Source: Microbacteriaceae bacterium | GTDB lineage: Bacteria; Actinomycetota; Actinomycetes; Actinomycetales; Microbacteriaceae | Assembly (NCBI GenBank): GCA_014378715.1 | Contig: JACMNE010000059.1 | Coordinates: forward strand, 1 to 40,986 | DNA: 40,986 nt | Reading direction: 5' to 3' | Translations under genes and position numbers: made by a program | The notes under the pieces: model-generated | The model's input: the letters and a program-made list of their open reading frames with translations, nothing else | Told to the model about the DNA's origin: nothing | Database searches by the model: none | Shown here: positions 7,379 to 15,181 of the stretch, piece after piece | Numbering within the stretch: position 1 is the first letter of the stretch | Layout: each line of letters begins with the position of its first letter

Positions 7379-8578
7379 ATGGCATTCACCCTCGGAATCG
7401 TCGGAGCTGGCCAGTTCGCCGGCCAGTTCGCGACACTGTTCAAGCTGCACCCGGGCGTCGGTCGTGTGGTGATCACCGATGTGTTGCCAGAGAGGTCGGC
7501 CGACCTCAACGAACGGCTCGGCCTCGATGGCACGGCGGAGAGCTTCGAGTCGATGATCGCCGACCCGACGATCGACGCGGTGGCCATCTTCACCCAGCGC
7601 TGGACGCACGGGCCGCTCGTGCTGAAGGCCCTTGCGGCGGGGAAGCACGTGTACTCCGCGGTGCCGATGGCGATCTCGGAGACGGACATCGAGGCGATCA
7701 TCGACGCCGTGCGAACGACCGGGCTCACCTACATGATGGGGGAGACAAGCTACTACAACCCGGCCACGATCTACGCCCGCACCCAGGTGGCGGCCGGGAA
7801 GTTCGGGCGGGTGTTCTACGCCGAGGGCGACTACGTGCACGACATGGACCTCGGATTTTACGAGGCCTACCAGTACAGCGGCGGCGCCGAGTGGAAGCGG
7901 ACCGCCTCCTACCCGCCCATGCTCTACCCGACCCACTCCATCGGGGGAGTGCTCGGCGCGATCCCTACTTACGCCACGAGCGTGAGCTGCATCGGTGTGC
8001 GCGACGACCGCGACGACGGGGTGTTCGACACTGAGGTGAGCATGTTCGACAACGACTTCTCCAATGCGACCGCGCTGTTCGAGCTCGCCGGCGGTGGCTC
8101 GATGCGCATCAACGAGATGCGCCGGGTCGGCTACCCCTCGCACCTGCGCGAGAGTAGGTTCCGGTACTTCGGCACCGAGGGCAGCTTCGAGCAGCTGGCG
8201 ACCGTCTCCGTCTGGCAGGACAAGAGCGGCGTGACCGACGTCACAGCGCTGCTGGCAACCGAGGCGACAGCGGATGTCGACGACCCCACACTCGCGAACG
8301 TGGCCCCCGCACTCAGGGATGCCTTCGTGTCGGGACACTCCTCCGTGCACGACACCGACCGGCTTCCCGCCGAGTTCCACGGGGTGCACAACGGGCACGA
8401 GGGGAGCCACCACTTCCTGGTCGACGACTTCGTCACGGCCGTCGCAACGGGCACACGCCCACCCGTGAACGCCTGGGTCGCCGCGCGGTTCACCCTGCCC
8501 GGCATCGTCGCCCACCAGTCCGCGCTGCAGGGCGGGGAGCGGTTGCCGGTGAGAGACTTCGGGGACGCGCCGGCCTGA
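7379..8578 (+). CDS. Gfo/Idh/MocA-family protein lacking the EKP motif
   Basis: A 399-residue protein with an N-terminal Rossmann fold (LGIVGAGQFAGQFA) and a C-terminal alpha/beta dehydrogenase-like domain. In most family members the Rossmann domain ends with EKP, whose lysine contacts the cofactor and substrate. Here the equivalent site in GKHVYSAVPMA reads A94-V95-P96. It may therefore act differently from a standard sugar dehydrogenase. An ATG at 7364 is in frame, but the one at 7379 is preferred because GAAAGG lies six to twelve bases before it. It is the last gene of the alpha-galactoside cassette, two bases before the second 51-bp repeat. A role in processing the released sugar is inferred from position only. 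Confidence 0.8.
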   Translation: MAFTLGIVGAGQFAGQFATLFKLHPGVGRVVITDVLPERSADLNERLGLDGTAESFESMIADPTIDAVAIFTQRWTHGPLVLKALAAGKHVYSAVPMAISETDIEAIIDAVRTTGLTYMMGETSYYNPATIYARTQVAAGKFGRVFYAEGDYVHDMDLGFYEAYQYSGGAEWKRTASYPPMLYPTHSIGGVLGAIPTYATSVSCIGVRDDRDDGVFDTEVSMFDNDFSNATALFELAGGGSMRINEMRRVGYPSHLRESRFRYFGTEGSFEQLATVSVWQDKSGVTDVTALLATEATADVDDPTLANVAPALRDAFVSGHSSVHDTDRLPAEFHGVHNGHEGSHHFLVDDFVTAVATGTRPPVNAWVAARFTLPGIVAHQSALQGGERLPVRDFGDAPA

Positions 8579-8579
8579 T

Positions 8580-8630
8580 CGCGCGTGCAGCCCAGCCGGG
8601 CGAAGAAGCCGTAGCCCCGCGACATCCGCT
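8580..8630 (+). repeat. 51-bp direct repeat, copy 2 (right border of the cassette)
   Basis: Identical to 1558-1608. Here it is not part of a polymerase gene: it carries the orphaned last codons and stop of that gene, placed two bases after the oxidoreductase stop. It is followed by the promoter of the small hypothetical gene at 8676. Confidence 0.95.
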
Positions 8631-8663
8631 GTCAAGGCGTGCCGCACGCGCACCCGAGCCACG

Positions 8664-8678
8664 TAGGTTGCCTGCATG
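8664..8678 (+). promoter_or_regulatory. Leaderless promoter -10 box of the 8676 gene
   Basis: TAGGTT at 8664-8669 stands exactly six bases before the ATG at 8676. No ribosome-binding site lies between them, so a leaderless transcript is predicted. Confidence 0.5.
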
Positions 8679-9119
8679 AGCACAGACCGGCCAGACGCCG
8701 CCCACACCCGCCCGACCACACTCGACGACGCGACGGTGGAGGCCCTCGGGAAGCTGTCCGAGGCTCTGGAGGTCGTCGAGCACGCGCGGGGCTACCTCTA
8801 TGGGTTCCACCGGCTGACCGGCAAGGCCGACCTGGCGCTGGGCGAGGCCGTCGACCTGCTGCGCGCCGCCGGGCACACCCAGATCGCCGACGACCTGCAG
8901 CGCGACATGGTGGGGCGCAACGTGATCCAGGGGAGGTGGACGTTCCAGATCGTCGAGGACTATGACGACGGCTACTACACCGCCTTGAAGCAGGCGGAAG
9001 CGGATGTGCGGGGCACCCTCGCCGGGGGCAAGCGGCACCTGTTCGAGGCGGAGATGAAGGAGAACCGGCGCAGCCACGGGCGGGAGCACCACGAGGCGCG
9101 ACCGGGCGAGGACGCCTGA
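8676..9119 (+). CDS. Conserved-looking hypothetical protein, 147 residues
   Basis: I do not recognise a named family. The protein is soluble, acidic to neutral, mostly helical by composition, with no signal peptide. A central part (VVEHARGYLYGFHRLTGKADLALGEAVDLL) looks like paired amphipathic helices, and a Trp/Tyr-rich patch follows (GRWTFQIVEDYDDGYY). The tail is His/Arg-rich (RRSHGREHHEARPGED). It has its own leaderless promoter. Its stop codon directly abuts the stop of the decayed DNA ligase on the other strand. Codon use matches the surrounding genes, so it is probably real; the function is unknown. Confidence 0.7.
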   Translation: MSTDRPDAAHTRPTTLDDATVEALGKLSEALEVVEHARGYLYGFHRLTGKADLALGEAVDLLRAAGHTQIADDLQRDMVGRNVIQGRWTFQIVEDYDDGYYTALKQAEADVRGTLAGGKRHLFEAEMKENRRSHGREHHEARPGEDA

Positions 9120-9784
9120 CTACCCGAGCACCCGACTCAGGTAGTAGGCGACAGGGCGCTCCCGCTGCTCGAAGGTGCAGGACGCGGCCTCGCGGTCGGG
9201 CCGCCACCGGTGCACCTGCACGGGGTGCCGGAAGCCGGCGCCCTCCATCTGGTCGTACGTCACCTCGACGACCGCCACCGGGTCGAGCGACACGACCGAC
9301 CGGTCCCGGCTGCCCGAGAACCGGGTGCGCTCCCGCTCACCGCGCACCGTTTCCCCGGCGTCATCGCGCAGCGCCAATGGGGCGAGCTCGTCGACGAGCT
9401 CCAGCCGCCGCGCGTCGCTGGACGCCGAGGCGCCCCCGACGTCCTTCAGCTCCCCGTCCTGGTCGCACAGGCGATGAAGTTCGCCGGGGTGTCGACGGAC
9501 AGGGTGTCGATGGACAGGGTGTCGATGCGGCTCTCGGCCGGGTGGATGCGCTGTGCGAGGGCCTCCCCGTCGAGGCGCTCGGCGCCAGGGAGGCCGTTGC
9601 GGACGACGATCTCGCCGTCGAGCACACAGCCGTGAGGCAGCAGGTCGGCCAGGGCGGCGGTGAGCTCGCGGACGTAGCGGCCCTCCCTTTTCGGCTCGTA
9701 GCCGAGTCCACCTGCGACGCTGTCCGGCTCCGGAAACGTGGCGACGGCCTTCGCGAGCATGGGGGAGGGGAGGACCGGGAACAC
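9120..9784 (-). pseudogene. Decayed ATP-dependent DNA ligase (LigC-like)
   Basis: Two minus-strand fragments belong to one ligase. The N-terminal part (9784 down to about 9446) starts LPSPMLAKAV and contains CVLDGEIVV and LAQRIHPAESRI, typical of bacterial LigC/LigD ligase domains. However, LGYEPK runs straight into REGRYVREL, so the segment holding the nucleotidyl-acceptor motif KxDG is deleted. After PANFIAC the frame shifts. The sequence resumes with DGELKDVGG and an OB-fold C-terminus (VEVTYDQMEGAGFRHPVQ and RWRPDREAASCTFEQ) in the 9120-9377 frame. The nucleotidyltransferase motifs between are missing. The total is about 665 bp against roughly 1 kb for an intact gene. Without the catalytic lysine it cannot be an active ligase. 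Confidence 0.88.
9489..9527 (+). repeat. 15-bp tandem repeat inside the ligase pseudogene
   Basis: GTGTCGAYGGACAGG occurs at 9489-9503 and 9504-9518, with a partial third copy to 9527. On the minus strand it expands the ligase sequence to IDTLSIDTLSVDTP just before the frameshift, consistent with slippage in a gene no longer under selection. Confidence 0.75.
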
Positions 9785-9824
9785 ACTCGTGAGGCCATCA
9801 TGAATGGCGGTGCGGCCGACGCAC

Positions 9825-9836
9825 TGGACCGGTCCA
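9825..9836. promoter_or_regulatory. LacI-type operator TGGACCGGTCCA (regulator promoter)
   Basis: A perfect 12-bp palindrome with central CG, the usual LacI-family operator design. It lies four bases upstream of the regulator's -10 box (TAGCAT, 9841-9846), so binding would block the regulator's own promoter. The identical palindrome recurs at 10942-10953. Confidence 0.8.
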
Positions 9837-9840
9837 TCAC

Positions 9841-9855
9841 TAGCATGGGAAGGTG
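9841..9855 (+). promoter_or_regulatory. Leaderless promoter -10 box of the LacI-type regulator
   Basis: TAGCAT (9841-9846) stands six bases before the GTG at 9853. This favours 9853 over the in-frame GTG at 9868. GGGAAGG directly precedes 9853 and is too close to serve it as a ribosome-binding site. Confidence 0.5.
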
Positions 9856-10887
9856 AACCCCCTGCCCGTGAAGCGGCCGACCATCCGCGATGTCGCGACC
9901 GCCGCCGGGGTGTCGAAGTCGCTCGTGTCCCTGGTGTTCAGCGACAGTTCCGGGGTGAGCGCCGACCGCAGGCAGCGGGTTCTCGCCGCGGCGGACGCGC
10001 TCGGCTATCGTCCGAACTGGCTGGCGAGGGCCCTGGCCGCAGACGACGGCAACTTCGTCGGCATCCTCGTCGCCGACACCCACAACCCGCTTTTTATGGA
10101 GATCGTCGATGCGGCGAGGATCGAGCTGGCCGCCCGTGGGCAGTACGGGCTGCTGACCAGCGCGGTGCTTCCACCCCGGGAGGGCGATCCGCCCCGCCTC
10201 GACGAGCGGATCCTCTCGGCGTTCGGCGACCTGCGGCCGCGGAGCGTACTGATCGTCGGCTCCGTGCCCGACATGCCGGTTCTGTCCCGTCTCGCCTACG
10301 GGGTGCCGATCGTGGTGGCGAGCGCGATCGCCGAGAACCTGCCGATGGCGGTCTCGGTGCGCAGCGACGACGCCGTCGGGATGGACCTGGTCATCGCCCA
10401 CCTCGTTGAACGCGGCCATCGGCGCATCGCCCATCTCGGTGGACAGGGCGGCCCGGTCGCCGTGGAACGCGCGTCCTCGTATGTCGAGGCGATGCGACGG
10501 CACGGCCTCGCCGATGAAATATGCATCGAGCCGGCCGAGTTCACCGAGTCGTCGGGATTCCGAGCGGCGGACGCGCTGCTGCGGTCGGCGCATCCGCCGA
10601 CCGCGATCGCCGCCATGAACGACCTCACCGCGATCGGCGCGCAGACGGCGATCGACGAACGAGCTGCGGCCACCTCCGTCGCCCTCACGGGCTACGACAA
10701 CACCTTCCTGGCGGCCAACTCCCGTATCTCCCTCACCAGCGTCAACTCTGACAACGCCGAGATCGGGCGGCGGGCCGCCCATGCCCTTGACGAGCCGAAC
10801 GCCCCCGGTAGACAGATCCTCGTCACGCCGACCCTGGTAGTCCGGGCATCCTCTACTGCGGCGTCCGCGTCAAGATGGTCCGTGTGA
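9853..10887 (+). CDS. LacI-family transcriptional regulator
   Basis: A 344-residue repressor with an N-terminal helix-turn-helix (PTIRDVATAAGVSKSLVSLVFS, about residues 9-30), the hinge region YRPNWLARAL, and a periplasmic-binding-protein-like sensor domain (FVGILVADTHNPLFMEIVDAA onward). It most likely represses itself and the downstream oxidoreductase/IolE/CUT2 operon, because TGGACCGGTCCA occurs in both promoter regions and not obviously elsewhere in the window. The inducer is presumably the sugar or polyol carried by the CUT2 system. The start is uncertain by five codons (9853 or 9868). Confidence 0.92.
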   Translation: MNPLPVKRPTIRDVATAAGVSKSLVSLVFSDSSGVSADRRQRVLAAADALGYRPNWLARALAADDGNFVGILVADTHNPLFMEIVDAARIELAARGQYGLLTSAVLPPREGDPPRLDERILSAFGDLRPRSVLIVGSVPDMPVLSRLAYGVPIVVASAIAENLPMAVSVRSDDAVGMDLVIAHLVERGHRRIAHLGGQGGPVAVERASSYVEAMRRHGLADEICIEPAEFTESSGFRAADALLRSAHPPTAIAAMNDLTAIGAQTAIDERAAATSVALTGYDNTFLAANSRISLTSVNSDNAEIGRRAAHALDEPNAPGRQILVTPTLVVRASSTAASASRWSV

Positions 10888-10894
10888 GATTGTC

Positions 10895-10924
10895 TTGACA
10901 TGAATGGCAATCGCCATCTAGGTT
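10895..10924 (+). promoter_or_regulatory. Promoter of the oxidoreductase/CUT2 operon
   Basis: A perfect -35 box TTGACA (10895-10900) and TAGGTT (10919-10924) are separated by 18 bp. The spacer holds an inverted repeat ATGGC-AATC-GCCAT (10904-10917), a possible second protein site. The expected transcription start is near 10931, just upstream of the LacI operator. Confidence 0.7.
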
Positions 10925-10941
10925 GGGATGAATCCAGAAAC

Positions 10942-10953
10942 TGGACCGGTCCA
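10942..10953. promoter_or_regulatory. LacI-type operator TGGACCGGTCCA (operon promoter)
   Basis: This is the second perfect copy of the 12-bp palindrome. It lies about 10-20 bp downstream of the predicted transcription start and 25 bp upstream of the ATG at 10979, a position where bound repressor would block initiation or early elongation. Confidence 0.82.
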
Positions 10954-10978
10954 ATCGACTCCCGACAGGGGATACGCA

Positions 10979-12226
10979 ATGATGCGCGAGACAGCAGCCA
11001 CCACCCCCATCGGGGTCGGCCTGATCAGCGTCGGCTGGATGGGTCAGTTACACAGCAAGGCCTACCGCGCCGTTCCGATGGTCTACCCCGAGCTGGGGAT
11101 CACGACCCGCCTGGTGCAGGCGGCGGACAGCTCAGACGCGCGGGCAGCGTTCGCGCGCGATGTGCTCGGCTACGCGACATCCGCTCTCGACTACCGGGAG
11201 GTGCTCGCCAACCCCGAGGTCGACGTCGTGTCGATCTGCGCGCCTAACTTCCTGCACGCCGAGATGGGCATCGCGGCCGCCGAGGCTGGCAAGTCCTTCT
11301 GGATCGAGAAGCCGGCCGGACGCAGCGCCGCCGAGACGGGGGCCATTGCCGCCGCAGCCGATGCGGCGGGGGTGGTCACCAGCGTCGGGTTCAACTACCG
11401 CCACGCGCCGGCCGTCGAGCACGCGAAGAAGCTCATCGCAGAGGGATCGCTCGGCCGCATCACCAACGTGCGCGGCACCTTCTTCGCGGACTACTCCGCT
11501 GAACCCCACGGCGCGCTCTCCTGGCGCTTCACCCGCGCCCTCGCCGGCAGCGGGGTGCTCGGCGACCTGATGGGGCACCTCGTCGACCTCATGCACTACC
11601 TCGTGGGGCCGATCGGCGAGGTGAGTGCCGTGACGAGCACGGTCTACACCCAGCGCCCGGTGCTGCAGATGGGCCAGGGCACCCACTTTGCGGTGATCGA
11701 GAACGGCGAGCTCGGCCCGGTCGAGAACGAGGACTACTCCGCCATGCTCGTGCGCTTCGCCGACGACGCCGAGGGTTCCGGCGCGGTCGGCACCCTCGAG
11801 GCCTCCCGGGTCGCCGTCGGGCCGCGGGCCAGGTACACCTTCGAGATCTACGGCACCGAGGGGTCGCTCAGCTGGAATTTCGAGCGGATGAACGAGCTGG
11901 AGGTCGCCATCGGACGCACCGGCGACCACATCGGCTACACCACGGTTTACGCGTCACCGGGCTTCGGGGACTTCTCCCGATTCCAGCCGGGCGCCGGGAC
12001 GGCAATGGGCTACGACGACCTCAAGGTGATCGAGGCGAAGAAGTTCCTCGTGGCGGTCTCGGGGGGCGAGCGACTCAACTCCACTATCCACGACGCCGTC
12101 GCGGCCGCCAGGGTCGTCTCCGCCGCCGAGGAGTCGGGGATCAGCAGGGGCTGGGTGGCGATCCCGCCGACGGTGGGGACCACCGCGGCGGTCCGCGAGC
12201 CCAGCGGCGTGGGGTCCCGCGCATGA
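10979..12226 (+). CDS. Gfo/Idh/MocA-family oxidoreductase
   Basis: A 415-residue NAD(P)-dependent dehydrogenase. The Rossmann fold begins GVGLISVGWMGQLHSKAY, the catalytic EKP motif is intact (FWIEKPAG), and the substrate domain has GVLGDLMGHLVDLMHYL, the Gly-Asp-x3-His-x3-Asp pattern of the family's active site. An upstream in-frame ATG at 10928 would place the operator inside the gene. The ATG at 10979, preceded by CAGGGGA (10966-10972), is preferred. It overlaps the IolE-like gene by four bases (ATGA), implying translational coupling. Oxidation of an inositol-like or sugar substrate imported by the CUT2 system is inferred. Confidence 0.87.
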   Translation: MMRETAATTPIGVGLISVGWMGQLHSKAYRAVPMVYPELGITTRLVQAADSSDARAAFARDVLGYATSALDYREVLANPEVDVVSICAPNFLHAEMGIAAAEAGKSFWIEKPAGRSAAETGAIAAAADAAGVVTSVGFNYRHAPAVEHAKKLIAEGSLGRITNVRGTFFADYSAEPHGALSWRFTRALAGSGVLGDLMGHLVDLMHYLVGPIGEVSAVTSTVYTQRPVLQMGQGTHFAVIENGELGPVENEDYSAMLVRFADDAEGSGAVGTLEASRVAVGPRARYTFEIYGTEGSLSWNFERMNELEVAIGRTGDHIGYTTVYASPGFGDFSRFQPGAGTAMGYDDLKVIEAKKFLVAVSGGERLNSTIHDAVAAARVVSAAEESGISRGWVAIPPTVGTTAAVREPSGVGSRA

Positions 12227-13104
12227 GCGCCGTGCGCATCGCCGCCGCTCCCATCTCGTGGGGCGTCTGCGAGGTGCCCGGCTGGGGGCTCCAGCTCTCC
12301 CCCGACCGGGTGCTCGGCGAGATGGCCGACCTCGGCTTCTCCGCGACCGAGTTCGGCCCAGAGGGCTTCCTTCCCCGCGAGAGCGGGGCGAAGGCCGCCA
12401 CCCTGCGCGCTGTCGGCCTGACCGCGGTCGGCGGTTTTGTGCCCGCGATCCTGCACGTCGACGGCCACGACCCGCTCCCCGCGATCGCGCTCGAGCTCGA
12501 CGCCTTCGAGGTCGCCGGGGCGGATGTCCTGGTCGTGGCCGCGGCGACCGGCGTCGACGGCTATGACGCCGCCAGGCCCGTACTCGACGAGGCGGCGTGG
12601 ACCAGGCTCCTGCTCAACCTCGACGCGATCGATGCCGCGGCGGGCCGGCGCGGCATCACGGCCGTCATCCACCCGCACGTGGGGACGATCGTCGAGAACC
12701 CGGCCGAGATCTCCCGGGTCCTCGAGGGCTCCAGCATCGGGTTCTGCCTCGACACGGGACACCTCCTGATCGGCGGCACCGACCCGGTGGACTTCGCCCT
12801 GCGCCACAGCGCCCGCATCAGGCACACCCACCTCAAGGACGTCGACCTCGGCATCGCGGCACTGGTCCGCGACGGCGCGCTCGGGTACTACGACGCGGTC
12901 ACCCGCGGCCTGTACCGTGCGCTCGGACGCGGCGACATCGACATCCGCTCGATCGTCACGAGCCTGATGTCGAGCGGGTACAGCGGATGGTTCGTGCTCG
13001 AGCAGGACAACGTGGTGGTCGCCGAGCCGGCCGCCGGTGCCGGCCCGATGCTCGAGGCGCGTGCAAGCATCGACTTCCTCCGCAGTATTCTCGCGGACCC
13101 CTGA
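12223..13104 (+). CDS. IolE-like TIM-barrel isomerase/dehydratase
   Basis: A 293-residue xylose-isomerase-like TIM barrel. The start AAAPISWGVCEVPGWG resembles the opening of inosose dehydratases (IolE). The segments GFCLDTGHLLIGGTDP and HTHLKDVDLGIAALV, and the section GALGYYDAVTRGLYRALGRGDID, match the IolE pattern of metal-binding His/Asp residues and a flexible loop. The usual reaction is dehydration of a 2-keto-inositol, the step after an inositol dehydrogenase, which fits the preceding oxidoreductase. No other iol genes are in the window, so the pathway could also act on a different keto-sugar. Confidence 0.8.
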   Translation: MSAVRIAAAPISWGVCEVPGWGLQLSPDRVLGEMADLGFSATEFGPEGFLPRESGAKAATLRAVGLTAVGGFVPAILHVDGHDPLPAIALELDAFEVAGADVLVVAAATGVDGYDAARPVLDEAAWTRLLLNLDAIDAAAGRRGITAVIHPHVGTIVENPAEISRVLEGSSIGFCLDTGHLLIGGTDPVDFALRHSARIRHTHLKDVDLGIAALVRDGALGYYDAVTRGLYRALGRGDIDIRSIVTSLMSSGYSGWFVLEQDNVVVAEPAAGAGPMLEARASIDFLRSILADP

Positions 13105-13145
13105 ACCACCCACAGCACACCGAATATCCAATGGAGGGTATGCAC

Positions 13146-14132
13146 ATGTCACAGAACACCAGGAAGTGGATCACCGCGACGGCCGCGGCCGGAGCGCTCA
13201 CGCTCGTCCTCGCCGGCTGCACGGGCCAGCCCGTCACCAGTACCAGCACTGACACGGCCGGGGCGGCCGCATCGGATCGCACCTATGCGCTCGTGGTGCA
13301 CTCGGTTCCCGGCGATCCCTTCTGGGATGTCGTGAAATCGGGTGCGGAGGCGGCCGCGGACATCTACGGTGCGACCGTCACCTACCAGGGCGATCCCGAC
13401 CCGCAGAAGCAGAGCCAGCTCATCCAGACCGCGATCGCCGACGACGTCGACGGGCTCATCGTGTCGATGGCGAACCCCGAGGGACTCTCGGGAGCCATCA
13501 AGGACGCCGTCGCCGCCGGGATCCCGGTCATCACCATCAACTCGGGCGAGAGCGCATCCGCCGCGCTCGGAGCCATGACCCACGTCGGTCAGGACGAGTT
13601 CGTCGCCGGGCAGGGGGCCGGACAGCGGCTCGACAGCCAGGGCGCGACCAACCTCATTTGCGTCATCCACGAGGCGGGCAACGCCGGCCCCGAGGACCGC
13701 TGCCGCGGCGCAGCCGACACCTTCGGAGGCACCGTCACGAACGTCCAGGTCGATGTCGCGAACATCGCCGACGCCCAGAACACGATCATGAGCTCGCTCC
13801 TGGCCGACCCGTCGATCGACGGGGTGCTCACCCTCAACCCGGCGATCGCCGTCGCGGCGTCTCAGGCCGTGACCGCCGCCGCAAGCGAGGCCCAGATAGC
13901 CACGTTCGACGTCTCGGCCGACGTCACCCAGCTGATCATCGACGGCAACATCTCCTTCGCCATCGACCAGCAGCCGTACCTCCAGGGCTACCTCCCGGTC
14001 GGATTCTTCGAGCTGTTCTACACCAACGGCAACACGGTGGGCGGCGGACTCCCGGTCAACTCGGGCCCCGGCTACATCACCCAGGACAACGCCGAACAGA
14101 TCGCCGAGTTCGCGGCCAACGGGACGCGCTGA
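13146..14132 (+). CDS. CUT2 sugar-binding lipoprotein (RbsB-like)
   Basis: A 328-residue periplasmic-binding-protein-4-type lipoprotein. The signal sequence [20 protein letters not shown] is followed by the lipobox VLAGC with C25 as the lipid site. The mature domain has the ribose-binding-like pattern [38 protein letters not shown] and a closing [13 protein letters not shown]. The ATG at 13146 is chosen over 13140 because GGAGGG (13133-13138) lies seven bases before it. It supplies substrate to the permease and ATPase that follow. Ribose/fructose/inositol-type monosaccharides are the usual class of ligand. Confidence 0.9.
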   Translation: MSQNTRKWITATAAAGALTLVLAGCTGQPVTSTSTDTAGAAASDRTYALVVHSVPGDPFWDVVKSGAEAAADIYGATVTYQGDPDPQKQSQLIQTAIADDVDGLIVSMANPEGLSGAIKDAVAAGIPVITINSGESASAALGAMTHVGQDEFVAGQGAGQRLDSQGATNLICVIHEAGNAGPEDRCRGAADTFGGTVTNVQVDVANIADAQNTIMSSLLADPSIDGVLTLNPAIAVAASQAVTAAASEAQIATFDVSADVTQLIIDGNISFAIDQQPYLQGYLPVGFFELFYTNGNTVGGGLPVNSGPGYITQDNAEQIAEFAANGTR

Positions 14133-14134
14133 CC

Positions 14135-15181
14135 GTGACGACCGCAACCGCGGCCCCTCCAGCCAAGGACGAGCGGGTGGCCACCACCCACCCGCTCGTC
14201 CTGCTGCTGAGACGGCCCGAGGTCGGCGCGCTCGTCGCCGCGCTCGGCATCTTCGCCTACTTTTCCCTCACCACCACCTCCTTCCTGTCGGCGGCGGGAG
14301 CGGCGACCTGGCTGTACTCGGCATCGCTGTTCGGCATCATGGCCGTCGCCGTGGCGATGCTGATGATCGGCGGCGAGTTCGACCTCTCCGCCGGAGCCAT
14401 GACGGGAACGACCGGGCTGCTCGTCGGGGCATTCACCACCCAGTGGGGGATGAACATCGTCCTGGCGATGGCCATCGCCCTCGCCGTGGCCCTCGCCGTC
14501 GGGGCGTTCAACGGCATCGTCGTCATCAAGACCGGACTGCCCAGCTTCATCGTGACCCTGGGCACGTTTTTCATCCTGCAGGGGGTGAACCTCGCCGGCA
14601 CCAAGCTCGTCACCGGCCAGGTCGCGATCCAGGGAATGAGCGCCGTGCCCGGCTTCGACGCCGTGCGGGTGTACTTCGGATCGAGCATCCCCCTGCTCGG
14701 GATGAACCTGAAGGTCTCCGTGCTCTGGTGGATCGCGATCACCGCCGTCGCCACCTGGATCCTGCTGCGCACCAGGTTCGGCAACTGGATCTTCGCCGTC
14801 GGCGGGCAGCAGCAGAGCGCCCGCCAGACCGGAGTGCCGGTGCTGCGCACGAAGATCGGCCTGTTCATGGGCACCGCAGGCGCCGGCTGGCTCGTCGGCA
14901 TGCTGTCGCTGTTCGATGTCGCGACCGTGCAGGCCACGACCGGCATCGGCCAGGAGTTCATCTACATCATCTGCGCGGTGGTGGGCGGCTGCCTGCTCTC
15001 CGGCGGATTCGGGTCGGCCATCGGTGCGGCCCTCGGCGCCCTGATCTACGGCATGACCCTCCAGGGGATCGTCTTCGCCCAGTGGGACAACAATTGGCTG
15101 AAGGCGTTCCTCGGGGGCATGCTGCTGCTCGCCGTGCTCGTCAACCTCTATGTCCGTCGACAGGCAGGAGTCCGCGAATGA
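14135..15181 (+). CDS. CUT2 sugar ABC transporter permease (RbsC/FrcC-like)
   Basis: A 348-residue polytopic membrane protein with eight to ten hydrophobic segments. It contains the family stretch [13 protein letters not shown] and the sequence [20 protein letters not shown], both characteristic of RbsC-type permeases. The later [21 protein letters not shown] also matches. The GTG at 14135 starts two bases after the binding-protein stop. The last four bases overlap the ATPase gene start (ATGA at 15178), so the three genes are coupled. Confidence 0.92.
   Translation: MTTATAAPPAKDERVATTHPLVLLLRRPEVGALVAALGIFAYFSLTTTSFLSAAGAATWLYSASLFGIMAVAVAMLMIGGEFDLSAGAMTGTTGLLVGAFTTQWGMNIVLAMAIALAVALAVGAFNGIVVIKTGLPSFIVTLGTFFILQGVNLAGTKLVTGQVAIQGMSAVPGFDAVRVYFGSSIPLLGMNLKVSVLWWIAITAVATWILLRTRFGNWIFAVGGQQQSARQTGVPVLRTKIGLFMGTAGAGWLVGMLSLFDVATVQATTGIGQEFIYIICAVVGGCLLSGGFGSAIGAALGALIYGMTLQGIVFAQWDNNWLKAFLGGMLLLAVLVNLYVRRQAGVRE

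Noticed and set aside
1558-8630. Calling the segment a transposon or integrative element
   Set aside because: No transposase, integrase or terminal inverted repeats are seen; only the direct repeats are firm.
10928-10978. Extended N-terminus of the oxidoreductase starting at 10928
   Set aside because: It would start three bases after the -10 box and enclose the operator; the ATG at 10979 has a ribosome-binding site and matches family length.
12223-13104. Calling the 12223 gene iolE outright
   Set aside because: Motifs are IolE-like, but no other inositol pathway gene is visible, so a firm symbol is not justified.
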